From: Tersicoccus sp. Bi-70
GTDB taxonomy: Bacteria; Actinomycetota; Actinomycetes; Actinomycetales; Micrococcaceae
Assembly (NCBI RefSeq): GCF_001968825.1
Contig: NZ_MIEU01000011.1
Coordinates: forward strand, 186,001-250,000
Length of the DNA stretch: 64,000 bases
Reading direction: 5' to 3'
The translations under genes and the position numbers were made by a program. Under the pieces are notes generated by a model. That model searched no databases. It saw only the letters and a program-made list of their open reading frames with translations, and was not told the origin of the DNA. How positions within the stretch are numbered: the stretch's first letter is position 1; every line of letters begins with the position of its first letter. Positions 15,432 to 23,472 of the stretch are shown here, piece by piece.

Positions 15432-16865
15432 TCAGGTGAGGATGCGGTAGGTGCTCCACCCGGATCCGACGAGGATGCGCGGTGCGAACCGGCCACCGAT
15501 CAGCGGGTAGTAGGACAGGCCGCCGTCCACCGCCGTCCGGGCGAGGACACCCGTACTGCCGGCTCCGGCGAAGCCGAACACCACGGAGACGGACGAGATG
15601 CCGTTCCAGCCACGGCCCAGCACGGCCCGGGCTTCCGGCACGAAGCCGCCCGCGCCGTTGCCGCGGTAGAGCAGCAGTAGCCCGTCGGTGCGTTTGGCGA
15701 TGAGGTCCTGGCGGCCGTCCCCGTCGACGTCGACCATGGTCGTGGTCATCGTGCCCCACCCGCGCCCGATCACCGTGCGGGCGCCGAGCCGGTTGCCGAC
15801 GTTCGGGTACTGGTACAGCACCCCGTCCGGGCCGCGGGCGATGATCGACGTCGCGCGTCCGTTGACCCAGGGGCCGGGCGTGATGGCCCATCCGTTCCAG
15901 CCGGTGCCCAGCAGGACTCCCGCGCCGAGGCCCGGCGTCGATCGACCGGGATAGAACCAGAGGGTGCCGTCCGTGTGGCGGCCGATCACGTCGAGCCGGC
16001 CGTCACCGTTCCAGTCGACGACGGCGCCGCTGGTCACGCCGCCCCAGCCGGTGCCGACCGCGACCCGGGCTCCCAGCGTCCCGCGCCCGGTGGCCGGATA
16101 GCTCCAGAGGGTCCCCGCGGGGTCGATCGCGCCGAGGTCGGCCGCCGTCGCGAAGGCGGGACGTGGCGGCGTGCTGAAGTACTGCTCCATGGTCGCGATG
16201 CCGCGGTTGCGCATGTCCGCGGCCAGGGCGGGGCCGACGTAGCGCAGGTGCCACGGCTCCCACGTGTACCCGGTGATCGCGGTGTAGCCGTTCGGGTAGC
16301 GGACGATGAAGCCGTACCGCCACGCGTTCGCGGCGACCCAGCGGCCACCCGGGGTGTTGCCGAAGCAGCTGCCGTCCGCGTTGCCGACGTCCACGGCGAG
16401 TCCGGTCTGGTGCTCGCTGTGCCCGGGGTGCGCGGAGATCGTCTCGGCGTACGCCAGGCCGTACTGGTTGACGTAGCTGGCGAACAGGGCGGCCTGCTGG
16501 TCGTAGGAGCGGTAGGCGCTGACCGTTGCCAGGGGCGACCCGGCCGCGGCCGCGCCGGCGTAGAGCCGACCGAGGGCGGACGAGGTGACCGACCGCATCT
16601 GGTGACCGCCGGGACCCCACACCAGGTCCGGCGGCACGTAGCGCAGCGGGTTGAGCGGCCGCTGCTTGTTCACCAGCACCTGCACGTTGGTCGGGTCGCT
16701 GATCGGCGTGGCCGCGACGGCACCGCCGATGCCGACCAGCTGCAGGGCCGCGACGACCACGGCGACGAGCGCCGCGAGACGACGCGGCGCGACGGCGGAC
16801 CAGCGGCGGCGCCCCACGGCCGCCGGGTTCGAGGAACAAGGGAGAAGGTGGTCAGCAGCGACCAT
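15432..16865 (-). CDS. secreted VanY-type D,D-carboxypeptidase with FG-GAP repeats
   Basis: 477-aa exported peptidase that would trim D-Ala from peptidoglycan peptides. A signal peptide (RRLAALVAVVVAALQLVGIGGAVAA, about 28-52, given here as a region) is followed by a VanY domain with zinc and catalytic motifs SAYRSYDQQA, SEHQTGLAVDVG and EPWHLRYVG. Residues about 250-477 contain FG-GAP/VCBS-type beta-propeller repeats (DWNGDGRLDVIGR, DVDGDGRQDLIAK), likely for binding or calcium. The 16865 ATG has GAGG 7 nt upstream; a GTG at 16817 would also give a signal peptide. Confidence 0.9.
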   Translation of the reverse strand: MVAADHLLPCSSNPAAVGRRRWSAVAPRRLAALVAVVVAALQLVGIGGAVAATPISDPTNVQVLVNKQRPLNPLRYVPPDLVWGPGGHQMRSVTSSALGRLYAGAAAAGSPLATVSAYRSYDQQAALFASYVNQYGLAYAETISAHPGHSEHQTGLAVDVGNADGSCFGNTPGGRWVAANAWRYGFIVRYPNGYTAITGYTWEPWHLRYVGPALAADMRNRGIATMEQYFSTPPRPAFATAADLGAIDPAGTLWSYPATGRGTLGARVAVGTGWGGVTSGAVVDWNGDGRLDVIGRHTDGTLWFYPGRSTPGLGAGVLLGTGWNGWAITPGPWVNGRATSIIARGPDGVLYQYPNVGNRLGARTVIGRGWGTMTTTMVDVDGDGRQDLIAKRTDGLLLLYRGNGAGGFVPEARAVLGRGWNGISSVSVVFGFAGAGSTGVLARTAVDGGLSYYPLIGGRFAPRILVGSGWSTYRILT

Positions 16866-17011
16866 GGCGATGCCTCATCGACTCGATGCACACGCCCCCA
16901 TTGGCGGTGCGACCCGCCGTCAGCCTACTCGCGGAGGGTGGCGGCGGGACCGGCGGCGGGACAGGATGGGCGCGGACGGATGACGCGGCCGTTCGCGATG
17001 GGAGGGCGACC

Positions 17012-17302
17012 ATGCAGAGCCGGTTCGATGCGGAGGTCTGGCACTGGCGCGGCCCCGCGCCCTTCCACTTCGTCAGCCTCCCGCCGGCGGTCGCGGAGCA
17101 GGTCCGCGACCTCGCCGCTGACGTCACCTACGGCTGGGGCATGATCCCTGCCCGCGCACGGATCGGCGCGACGACGTGGTCGACGGCCATGTATGCCAAG
17201 GACGGTACGTACGCGCTCCCGGTCAAGGACGCGGTGCGGCGGGCGGAGAGCATCGACCTCGGGGATACCGTCACCGTCCTCCTCGACGTCCCGGGCACGT
17301 GA
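17012..17302 (+). CDS. DUF1905 domain protein
   Basis: 96-aa DUF1905 protein: FDAEVWHWRGPAPFHFVSLP, the WGMIPARARIGATTW block, and the LPVKDAVRRAESIDLGD block with the family Lys/Arg residues. Function unknown; the family is sometimes fused to YdeI/OmpD-like domains. ATG at 17012 follows GGGAGG with good spacing. It stands divergent from vanY and 75 bp before a kinase-like gene. Confidence 0.85.
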   Translation: MQSRFDAEVWHWRGPAPFHFVSLPPAVAEQVRDLAADVTYGWGMIPARARIGATTWSTAMYAKDGTYALPVKDAVRRAESIDLGDTVTVLLDVPGT

Positions 17303-17377
17303 GCCGCGTCGGCTCCGGCGCTGACTCCGCTGCACACCTTCGGCTGCGGTGAAGCGGTCGCGTGGGACGATCGAGCG

Positions 17378-18325
17378 ATGGCCACCACGACGATCACGGA
17401 CGAGCTGGTCACGGCGCTGACCGCGGCCGTGACGGTGGCGACCGGCCGTGCGGCGCGCCTGGACCCCGGCTGGCGTCCGCCGGTGCAGGGCGCCGTCGGC
17501 CATCTGCTCGGCATGCGCCTCGAGGCCGAGCACGCTCCCCTCGTCGTCAAGCTCTTCCCGCCGGCCGCCCGGGACCGGGCGGTCACCGAGGCCCGAGCGA
17601 TCGCGACCGCAGGCCTGCCGGGCGGCATCGTGCCCCGGGTCCGTACCGAGGGCCGGTTGCCCGGCGGCACGTCCTTCCTCCTCATGAGCCGACTGCCCGG
17701 GGACCGCTGGGCGGACCGGCGACCCGCCCTGACGACGGCGGAGCGCGCGAGTGTGGTCGCGCAGGTCGGCGTGCTCGCCCGTCGGTTGCACGCCGTGACC
17801 GACGACCGCTTCGGCCCGTTCGCAGGCGGGGGTGGTGTCCACCCGTCGCTGACCGACTGGACCCGGGCCCTGGTGGAGGGGACGGTCGCGACGTTCCGGG
17901 CCGCCGGCGGCCCGGACGACCTGGCATCCGGTGTCGAACGGCTGGCGGCGGCGACCGTTCTGGACGACGCGGTGCCGCCGGCGTTCTGCCATCAGGATCT
18001 GAACGGCGGCAACATCCTGCTGAGCAGTGATCCCGGAGGACCTCCCCGGATCAGCGGAGTCGTGGACTTCGAGCGCGCCGAGTGGGCGGACCCGGTCCAC
18101 GACCTGGCGCTGACGGTGATCCACCTGATGCACGAGGGCGAGGAGGGCCTCGTGTCGACGCTGCTCGAGGCGTACGGCGGTCTGGACGACGCCGCGCAGT
18201 CCCGGCTCACCCTGCACGTGGTGCTGCGGATGGCGTCCGAGTGGGCCTGGGTGATCACCGACCGGCCCGCCGACTGGAGGCCCAAGACCGCGACCCTGGC
18301 CGCCTGGATCGGCGACCGGACCTGA
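17378..18325 (+). CDS. aminoglycoside phosphotransferase-like kinase
   Basis: 315-aa kinase-fold protein unrelated in detail to the one at 11428. The catalytic loop is CHQDLNGGNILL (about 205-216) and the metal site VVDFERAEWADPVHDLAL follows. ATP-dependent phosphorylation of a small molecule is expected; some relatives are fructosamine or macrolide kinases. The hairpin-free 2-bp gap to the convergent repeat-protein gene means the two transcripts must overlap or end inside each other. Confidence 0.82.
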   Translation: MATTTITDELVTALTAAVTVATGRAARLDPGWRPPVQGAVGHLLGMRLEAEHAPLVVKLFPPAARDRAVTEARAIATAGLPGGIVPRVRTEGRLPGGTSFLLMSRLPGDRWADRRPALTTAERASVVAQVGVLARRLHAVTDDRFGPFAGGGGVHPSLTDWTRALVEGTVATFRAAGGPDDLASGVERLAAATVLDDAVPPAFCHQDLNGGNILLSSDPGGPPRISGVVDFERAEWADPVHDLALTVIHLMHEGEEGLVSTLLEAYGGLDDAAQSRLTLHVVLRMASEWAWVITDRPADWRPKTATLAAWIGDRT

Positions 18326-18327
18326 GG

Positions 18328-18657
18328 TCAGTGCCGGCGCCGCCGGGCCCGCAGGAGCAGGGCGGCCGGAATCGCCGCGAGGCCGGCGAGGACGAGCACC
18401 GGCATCCCGTTGATGACGCCGATGCCGCCGAAGCTGTTGATCGACGCGACCGACCCGACCGACCCGATGGACGCGATCGAGCCGGTGGAGCCGATCGATG
18501 CGACGGATCCGATCGAGGCGACCGAGCCGATGGAGCCGATCGATGCGATGGACCCGATGGAGCCTGCCGAGGCGATGGACCCGATGGAGCCTGCTGAGGC
18601 GATGGACCCGGCGGAGCCCAGGGAGGCGAGTGATCCCGTCGAGGCGGAGGTGGTCAT
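18328..18657 (-). CDS. Ser-hydrophobic-Gly/Ala tripeptide-repeat protein with C-terminal membrane anchor
   Basis: 109 aa. After MTTSASTG come about 23 uninterrupted triplets of the form S-[I/V/A/L/T]-[G/A] (SLA SLG SAG SIA SAG SIG and so on) up to about residue 77. A hydrophobic segment follows (MPVLVLAGLAAIPAALLL, about 86-103), then the tail RARRRRH. No signal peptide and no LPxTG motif. The basic tail should stay in the cytoplasm, which places the repeat outside, or the repeat itself may be membrane-embedded because it averages hydrophobic. I know no characterised family like this. An upstream ATG at 18690 would add RRR-containing residues. The gene may be co-transcribed with the Bcr/CflA-type pump upstream (68-bp gap). 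Confidence 0.65.
   Translation of the reverse strand: MTTSASTGSLASLGSAGSIASAGSIGSIASAGSIGSIASIGSIGSVASIGSVASIGSTGSIASIGSVGSVASINSFGGIGVINGMPVLVLAGLAAIPAALLLRARRRRH
18431..18640. repeat. 9-bp/27-bp tandem repeat tract in coding DNA
   Basis: Degenerate 9-bp periodic DNA underlying the tripeptide-repeat protein. The two best copies are 27-bp units at 18545-18571 and 18572-18598, which differ at one base and encode a nine-residue block. Recent unit duplication is the simplest explanation. Confidence 0.85.
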
Positions 18658-18725
18658 GGCTCCATCATGCCGCCGCCGTGCCGAGGTCATGCCATGCCCG
18701 GGGTTGTGCCCGTGCCGTGCCGGCG

Positions 18726-19952
18726 TCAGCGGCTGAGCCGGCGCGCGAGGAACGCGGTGCCGAGGGCGAGGACGGACCACACCGCCATCGAGAGCGCCAT
18801 CGGGACGGCGGTGTGCTGCCCGGCGATGCCCGTCAGCGGGCTGACCAGGCCGCCGAGCACGAACTGCAGCAGGCCGAGCACCGCCGCACCGGCGCCGGCC
18901 AGCCCGGGCACCCGGCTCTGTGCCTGGGCCACCGCGTTGCCCATGATGAAACCGATGGCCGTCTGCCCGATCAGCAGCTGCACCAGGGTCATCCACCCGG
19001 TGATGCCGCTGAGGATGAGTACGAGGCCGACGAGGTTGACGGCCGCCATCACCGTGACGGCGACGCGCAGGATGGCTGCCGGCTCCACGCGATCCACGAG
19101 GCGGGCGTTGATCAGGCCGCCGGCGATGGCGCCGCACGCGTTGACGGCGAACGCCACGGAGTACGCCAGGGCGGAGAAGCCGAGCACGTTCTGGATCACG
19201 AACGAGGACGCGGAGATGTACGAGAAGAGGGAGCCGAACGAGAAGGCGAACGTGAGGGCGTACGCCATGAAGGACCCGTTCCGCATCACCCGCATCGACA
19301 GGCCGAGGACGCTGCGCAGCGCGTGGTGCCGGGCCGCCGGGGGCAGGGTCTCGGGTACCACGACCACCGAGCAGACCAGCATCAGCAGCCCGAAGACGGT
19401 GAGCGCCCAGAACACCGCCTGCCACGGGGCCACCGTCGCGATCACCCCGCCGAGCAGCGGCGCGACCACGGGGGACACCGAGGTGATCGTGGCCAGGATC
19501 GAGTAGAGCTTGGCGGCCTGCCGACCGGTCGCGATGTCCGCGACGATGGCCCGGGCGATGACGACGCCGGCGGCCCCGGCCGCGCCCTGCAGGGCCCGGA
19601 GCGCCATCATCACGCCGATGCTCGGCGCGAAGACGATGAGCACCGAGCAGAGCAGGAAGAGGGCGTTGCCGGCGACGAGCAGCCGGTGGCGACCGAGCAC
19701 GTCCGAGACGGGTCCGATGAAGAACTGGCCGAGGGCCATGCCGACCATGTACGTCGTCAGGGTCAGCTGCACGGCCGAGGCGGAGGTGCCGAACCAGGTG
19801 CTCAACCCCGGCATCGACGCCAGGTACATGTCCGTGGCGAGGGGGCTGACCGCGCTGAGGATCCCGAGCGCACCGATCAGCACCGCGCGATCCCGGCCGC
19901 CAGTCAGACGCAGGCGGGACTGCACGGGCTCGTCGGGGGTCGCGGAGGTCAT
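18726..19952 (-). CDS. Bcr/CflA-type MFS drug efflux transporter
   Basis: 408-aa 12-helix exporter of the DHA1 family. It shows LSPLATDMYLASMPGL-like helix 1 (here AVSPLATDMYLASMPGL), the loop motif GPVSDVLGRHRLLVAG and the motif GAAGAAGVVIARAIVAD of the Bcr/CflA group. Members export bicyclomycin, chloramphenicol or sulfonamides; the actual substrate is unknown. The ATG at 19952 is the first sensible start; an earlier ATG at 20072 codes for basic non-membrane sequence. Confidence 0.9.
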   Translation of the reverse strand: MTSATPDEPVQSRLRLTGGRDRAVLIGALGILSAVSPLATDMYLASMPGLSTWFGTSASAVQLTLTTYMVGMALGQFFIGPVSDVLGRHRLLVAGNALFLLCSVLIVFAPSIGVMMALRALQGAAGAAGVVIARAIVADIATGRQAAKLYSILATITSVSPVVAPLLGGVIATVAPWQAVFWALTVFGLLMLVCSVVVVPETLPPAARHHALRSVLGLSMRVMRNGSFMAYALTFAFSFGSLFSYISASSFVIQNVLGFSALAYSVAFAVNACGAIAGGLINARLVDRVEPAAILRVAVTVMAAVNLVGLVLILSGITGWMTLVQLLIGQTAIGFIMGNAVAQAQSRVPGLAGAGAAVLGLLQFVLGGLVSPLTGIAGQHTAVPMALSMAVWSVLALGTAFLARRLSR

Positions 19953-20182
19953 GGGGTCCTTCGGGCAGGGAGGCGCGTCGCCTCCATCTCTAGCACGCCG
20001 GCCGCGGACCGTGGATGTCCGCGGCACCTCGTGACCGGCCGCACGGCCGCGAGCCTGCTGACGCCTCCCCAAGCGGACAGGGAGGTGGGTGCATCCGGAG
20101 GGGACCCGCGGGCGGTAGCAGGAGTGTCCCGACCCCCTCGGACCGGCTCACGCGCCGGTTCCCTTCTCCCGGAGGAACCACC

Positions 20183-20998
20183 ATGCGCACCACCCTCGCC
20201 GCCGCGGCCGCTCTCGGCCTCGCCACCGTCACCCTCGCCGCCGCGGCTCCCGCCACCGCCGCCGACGGTGACGCCCAGCTCTCCGTCCTGCACGCCGTGC
20301 CCGGCACGACCGTCGACGTCTACGTCGACGGTGCGCTCACGCTCGATGACTTCACCCCCGGCTCCCTGGCCGGGCCGCTACCCGTGCCGGCCGGCTCCCA
20401 TCAGCTGGCGATCACCGCGCCCGACGCCGCGGACGCGTCGTCGCCGATCATCGGACCGGTCGCCGCGGACCTGAAGGCCGGCGGCGACTACACGGCCGTC
20501 GCGCACCTCACCGCCGCCGGCAAGCCCGGGGCGACGTTGTTCACCAACGACACGTCGACGGTGCCCGCCGGTCAGGCGCGGCTCACCGTCCGGCACGTCG
20601 CCGCCGCGCCCGCGGTCGACGTGCTCGCCGGCGGCAAGGCCGTGCTGAGCGGGCTGACCAACCCGAAGGAGGCATCACTCGAAGTGCCCGCGGGAACCGT
20701 CCCGGCGGCCGTCGCGCTCGCCGGCACCACGCAGCCGGTGATCGGGCCGGCGGACCTCGCCCTCGGCGAGGGCACGACGACCGTCGTGTACGCGTGGGGC
20801 TCGGCCGCCGACGGCAACCTCGCGCTGGCGACCCAGACGGTCGGCGGCATGCAGCAGAACCCGAACGGCGTGCCGGCGGGCACGACCGGTGCCGCGGCCG
20901 AACCGAGCCCGGCGCTGGTGGCCGGCGGCATCCTCGGTGTGGCGGCGCTCGGCGGCGCGCTCGTGCTCTCCCGGCGAGCTGCCCGCGCCCGCGCCTGA
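20183..20998 (+). CDS. secreted DUF4397 surface protein
   Basis: 271-aa exported protein with a signal peptide (LAAAAALGLATVTLAAAAPATAA, about residues 5-27, given as a region), two DUF4397 beta-sandwich units (VLHAVPGTTVDVYVDG and VRHVAAAPAVDVLAGG starts) and a C-terminal hydrophobic helix ending SRRAARARA. There is no LPxTG; the sequence ahead of the helix reads NPNGVPAGTTG. The next gene is a class F sortase, so this protein is a likely cell-wall substrate with an atypical sorting signal. Strong GGAGGAA ribosome site; a hairpin terminator follows. Confidence 0.88.
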   Translation: MRTTLAAAAALGLATVTLAAAAPATAADGDAQLSVLHAVPGTTVDVYVDGALTLDDFTPGSLAGPLPVPAGSHQLAITAPDAADASSPIIGPVAADLKAGGDYTAVAHLTAAGKPGATLFTNDTSTVPAGQARLTVRHVAAAPAVDVLAGGKAVLSGLTNPKEASLEVPAGTVPAAVALAGTTQPVIGPADLALGEGTTTVVYAWGSAADGNLALATQTVGGMQQNPNGVPAGTTGAAAEPSPALVAGGILGVAALGGALVLSRRAARARA

Positions 20999-21030
20999 CG
21001 CCCGGCTCCGGTCCGTGACCCATCCCCACG

Positions 21031-21068
21031 ACCCTGCCGGTGCCGTTCCCCCACGGCACCGGCAGGGT
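21031..21068 (+). terminator. strong hairpin terminator after DUF4397 gene
   Basis: Perfect 16-bp stem (ACCCTGCCGGTGCCGT and its complement) with a 6-nt C-rich loop, followed by TCTCCCTCCCC. It ends the DUF4397 transcript and argues against the sortase starting at the GTG at 21015. Confidence 0.85.
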
Positions 21069-21137
21069 TCTCCCTCCCCGTCGAGGGCCCGCGCGTCCAG
21101 GGCCCGTGCGTGGGCCTTCCGCGATGCCCCACGTGCG

Positions 21138-21896
21138 ATGGCGGGCAGCGGCGGGGACCCGCAGGACCGCCCGCTCCCCTCCTTCCTCCCGACCCGCGGC
21201 GCTGCCGCGCTCGCCGTCGCCGGTCTCACCCTGCTCGGATCCGTCTCGGTGGCCGCACTCCCGGCGCCCGAACCGGGCGCGCCCGACGGACTCACCCTCG
21301 CCGCCCCGACGTCGTCGTCCGCCAGCGTGCCGGCACCGGGCCGGCCGACACTCTCGAGCCAGCCGCCGGTCCGGCCGACCGCCGCGCCGCAGTCGCTCGT
21401 CCTCGGCCGCATTCCGGTGGTCCCGGCCGCGCCCCGCCCGCCCCGCGTCACCGCGACGCCGGTCGAAGTGCGCGCCGCCGGCCAGGACCTGGTCCTGCCC
21501 GTCGACCCGATGGGCGTCGACGACCGCGGTGCCCTGGCCATCCCGCGGACACCGGGGCGGATCAGCTGGTACCGGTACGGGCCGGCGCCGGGTGACACGG
21601 CAGGGTCTGCCGTCTTCGCCGGTCACGTCGATGCGCCCTGGGGGAAGACGCCGCTGTACCGGATCAAGGATCTGCGGCCCGGCGACACCGTCGACGTCCT
21701 GCTCAGCAGTGGCCGGGTGCTGCCGTACCGGGTCCGGGCCGTCGACGCCGTCGCGAAGACGCGCCTGAGCGACACCGATCTGTTCCGGCGCGACGGTGCA
21801 CCCGTGCTGCGCCTGGTCACCTGCGGCGGCCCGTGGCTGCCGGACCGGCAGGACTACCGTGACAACGTCGTCGTCACCGCCGAACCCCTCCGGTGA
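21138..21896 (+). CDS. class F sortase
   Basis: 252-aa membrane-anchored transpeptidase that would attach surface proteins to the cell wall. One N-terminal membrane segment (about 21-42), a Pro/Ser-rich linker, then the sortase domain from about 110. The catalytic triad is visible as H163 (FAGHVD), C229 (LVTCGG) and R241 (DYRDNVVV). The ATG at 21138 is used because an upstream GTG lies before the terminator hairpin. The adjacent DUF4397 protein is the probable substrate; sigma and anti-sigma genes follow. Confidence 0.88.
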   Translation: MAGSGGDPQDRPLPSFLPTRGAAALAVAGLTLLGSVSVAALPAPEPGAPDGLTLAAPTSSSASVPAPGRPTLSSQPPVRPTAAPQSLVLGRIPVVPAAPRPPRVTATPVEVRAAGQDLVLPVDPMGVDDRGALAIPRTPGRISWYRYGPAPGDTAGSAVFAGHVDAPWGKTPLYRIKDLRPGDTVDVLLSSGRVLPYRVRAVDAVAKTRLSDTDLFRRDGAPVLRLVTCGGPWLPDRQDYRDNVVVTAEPLR

Positions 21897-21978
21897 GGTC
21901 TTCCGTATACTCGCCCGCAAGCAGGCACGCGTCCGGCCCCGACTGCATGGATCGGGGCGGTCGAGCACGGGAGTCGGC

Positions 21979-22548
21979 ATGACGCACACCGCGCCGGTGT
22001 GGGACGCCGCGGCCGATCCGCGGTTCCGGGAGGGCGACCCGGAGGTGCTCGAGCGTGCGTTCCGGCACTGCGGCGCCGTCGTGCGCGGCCTGGCCCTGCG
22101 CGCGGTCCGCGACCCGCACCTGGCGGACGACGTCGTCCAGGACGTGTTCGTGCGCGCCTGGACCTATCGGGCGAGCTTCGACCCGGAACGGGCTGCTCTG
22201 CCCGCGTGGATCATCGGCATCACCCGCCGCGTGATCGTCGACCGGGCACGGCAGGTGGCCAGCGACCGGGACCGGACGACGGACCTGGACCCCGGGACGG
22301 ACGCCGCCGTGCCGACCGAGGACGAGGTGGAGTCGGCCGTCACGAGGCTCGTGGTCCGCGACGTGCTCGCCACCCTGCCGGACCCGCCGCTCTCCTTCCT
22401 GCACCTCGCCTTCTACGAGGACCTGACCCACCGGCAGATCGCCGACCGCACGGGCGTCCCGCTCGGTACGGTGAAGAGCCACCTGCGCCGGGGGCTGCTC
22501 GACCTGAGACGACGGATGGAGGCGAGCCGTGAATCATCTGGATGGTGA
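21979..22548 (+). CDS. ECF-type RNA polymerase sigma factor (SigK-like)
   Basis: 189-aa ECF sigma factor with region 2 (LADDVVQDVFVRAWTYR, about 50-66) and region 4 (FYEDLTHRQIADRTGVPLGTVKSHLRRGL, about 145-173). It redirects RNA polymerase to a small regulon, likely including this surface-protein locus. A TATACT hexamer at 21906-21911, just behind the sortase stop, may be a promoter. The anti-sigma gene begins inside its last 20 bases, so the pair is translationally coupled. Confidence 0.92.
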   Translation: MTHTAPVWDAAADPRFREGDPEVLERAFRHCGAVVRGLALRAVRDPHLADDVVQDVFVRAWTYRASFDPERAALPAWIIGITRRVIVDRARQVASDRDRTTDLDPGTDAAVPTEDEVESAVTRLVVRDVLATLPDPPLSFLHLAFYEDLTHRQIADRTGVPLGTVKSHLRRGLLDLRRRMEASRESSGW

Positions 22549-23389
22549 GACCATCGCTCTCCTCGCCCTCGGGGAGGACGTCGGCGCCGACGCCCGGTCC
22601 CACCTGGACGGCTGTGCCCGCTGCCGGGCCGAGGTGGCCGAGTTGCGCGCCCTCACCGACGCGGCGCGGGCGGCGCGACCGGGCTCCGGCCCGGACCTCG
22701 AGCCGCCCTCGGACGCCGTGTGGGCGCGGATCCGCACGCGGATCGACGACGACGCCGGGGCCGGCGCGGCCGGTGAGCATCCCGGTGTCGCCGGGGCCGA
22801 GCCGTCGGCCGCCGCCACGTCCCGGCAGGCAAGCGTTCGGCCCGCGTCCCGGCCGGGCGCACGGCCGGCCGGCCCGCCCGCCGAACCGGGCGCGTCGCGA
22901 TCCCGGGCGGCAGCCTCGTCGTCCACCCGGCCGCCCGGCCGCCGTCGGCGCCGCCCGGGGGCGCGGACCTGGAGCTTCCTGGCTGGTGCGGTCGTGGCCG
23001 CGCTCGTCGTCGTCGCCGTCGTCTGGACGATCGCCGTCCGGCCGACCGATCAGGTCCTCGCCTCCGCCCATCTGGCCCCGCTGGCCTCCTCCACCGGCTC
23101 GACCGGCTCCGGCTCCGCGGAGTTGCAACGGACGGCCGACGGCGTCGAGGAACTGCGGCTGCAGACCGACGGCGACCGGGTGCGCGGCTACCCCGAGGTG
23201 TGGCTCATCGCGAAGGACGGCAAGCGCATGGTCAGCCTGGGCACGCTGCAGGGCGGGTCGGCGGTGCTGCCGGTGCCGGCCGGCCTGGACGTGCACGACT
23301 ACGCCACCGTGGACGTCTCGGACGAGCCCTTCGACGGAAATCCGGCCCACTCCGGCGACTCGATCCTGCGTGGCTCGCTCGCGTTCTGA
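22529..23389 (+). CDS. zinc-binding anti-sigma factor (RskA-like)
   Basis: 286-aa membrane anti-sigma factor. The N-terminal zinc-binding motif is H25-x3-C29-x2-C32 (HLDGCARC). A long Arg/Ala/Pro linker precedes one membrane helix (about 149-171), and the outer C-terminal domain (from about 190: EELRLQTDGDRVRGYPEVWLIAKDG in part) matches the RskA/anti-sigma-K domain. It would hold the co-encoded ECF sigma inactive until an envelope or redox signal triggers release. GTG start at 22529 overlaps the sigma gene by 20 bp. Confidence 0.9.
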   Translation: MNHLDGETIALLALGEDVGADARSHLDGCARCRAEVAELRALTDAARAARPGSGPDLEPPSDAVWARIRTRIDDDAGAGAAGEHPGVAGAEPSAAATSRQASVRPASRPGARPAGPPAEPGASRSRAAASSSTRPPGRRRRRPGARTWSFLAGAVVAALVVVAVVWTIAVRPTDQVLASAHLAPLASSTGSTGSGSAELQRTADGVEELRLQTDGDRVRGYPEVWLIAKDGKRMVSLGTLQGGSAVLPVPAGLDVHDYATVDVSDEPFDGNPAHSGDSILRGSLAF

Positions 23390-23472
23390 CAGACGCCCTC
23401 ACGTCGGCTGCAGGACCCGCCAACTCGTCAACAGAGGCACGAACGAGCCCGAATTCCGCCCGGATCCGACAT

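Noticed and set aside
16817-16865. GTG 16817 as start of the VanY gene
   Set aside because: It would shorten the N-terminus to a neat signal peptide, but it has no ribosome site, whereas ATG 16865 has GAGG at 7 nt; kept only as an alternative.
18410-18736. Plus-strand frame with DPMEPAEAM-type acidic repeats opposite the tripeptide-repeat protein
   Set aside because: The periodic DNA is open on both strands. The minus reading gives a coherent membrane anchor, basic tail and proper end, the plus reading has no start context and ends inside the MFS gene end; not excluded, only less likely.
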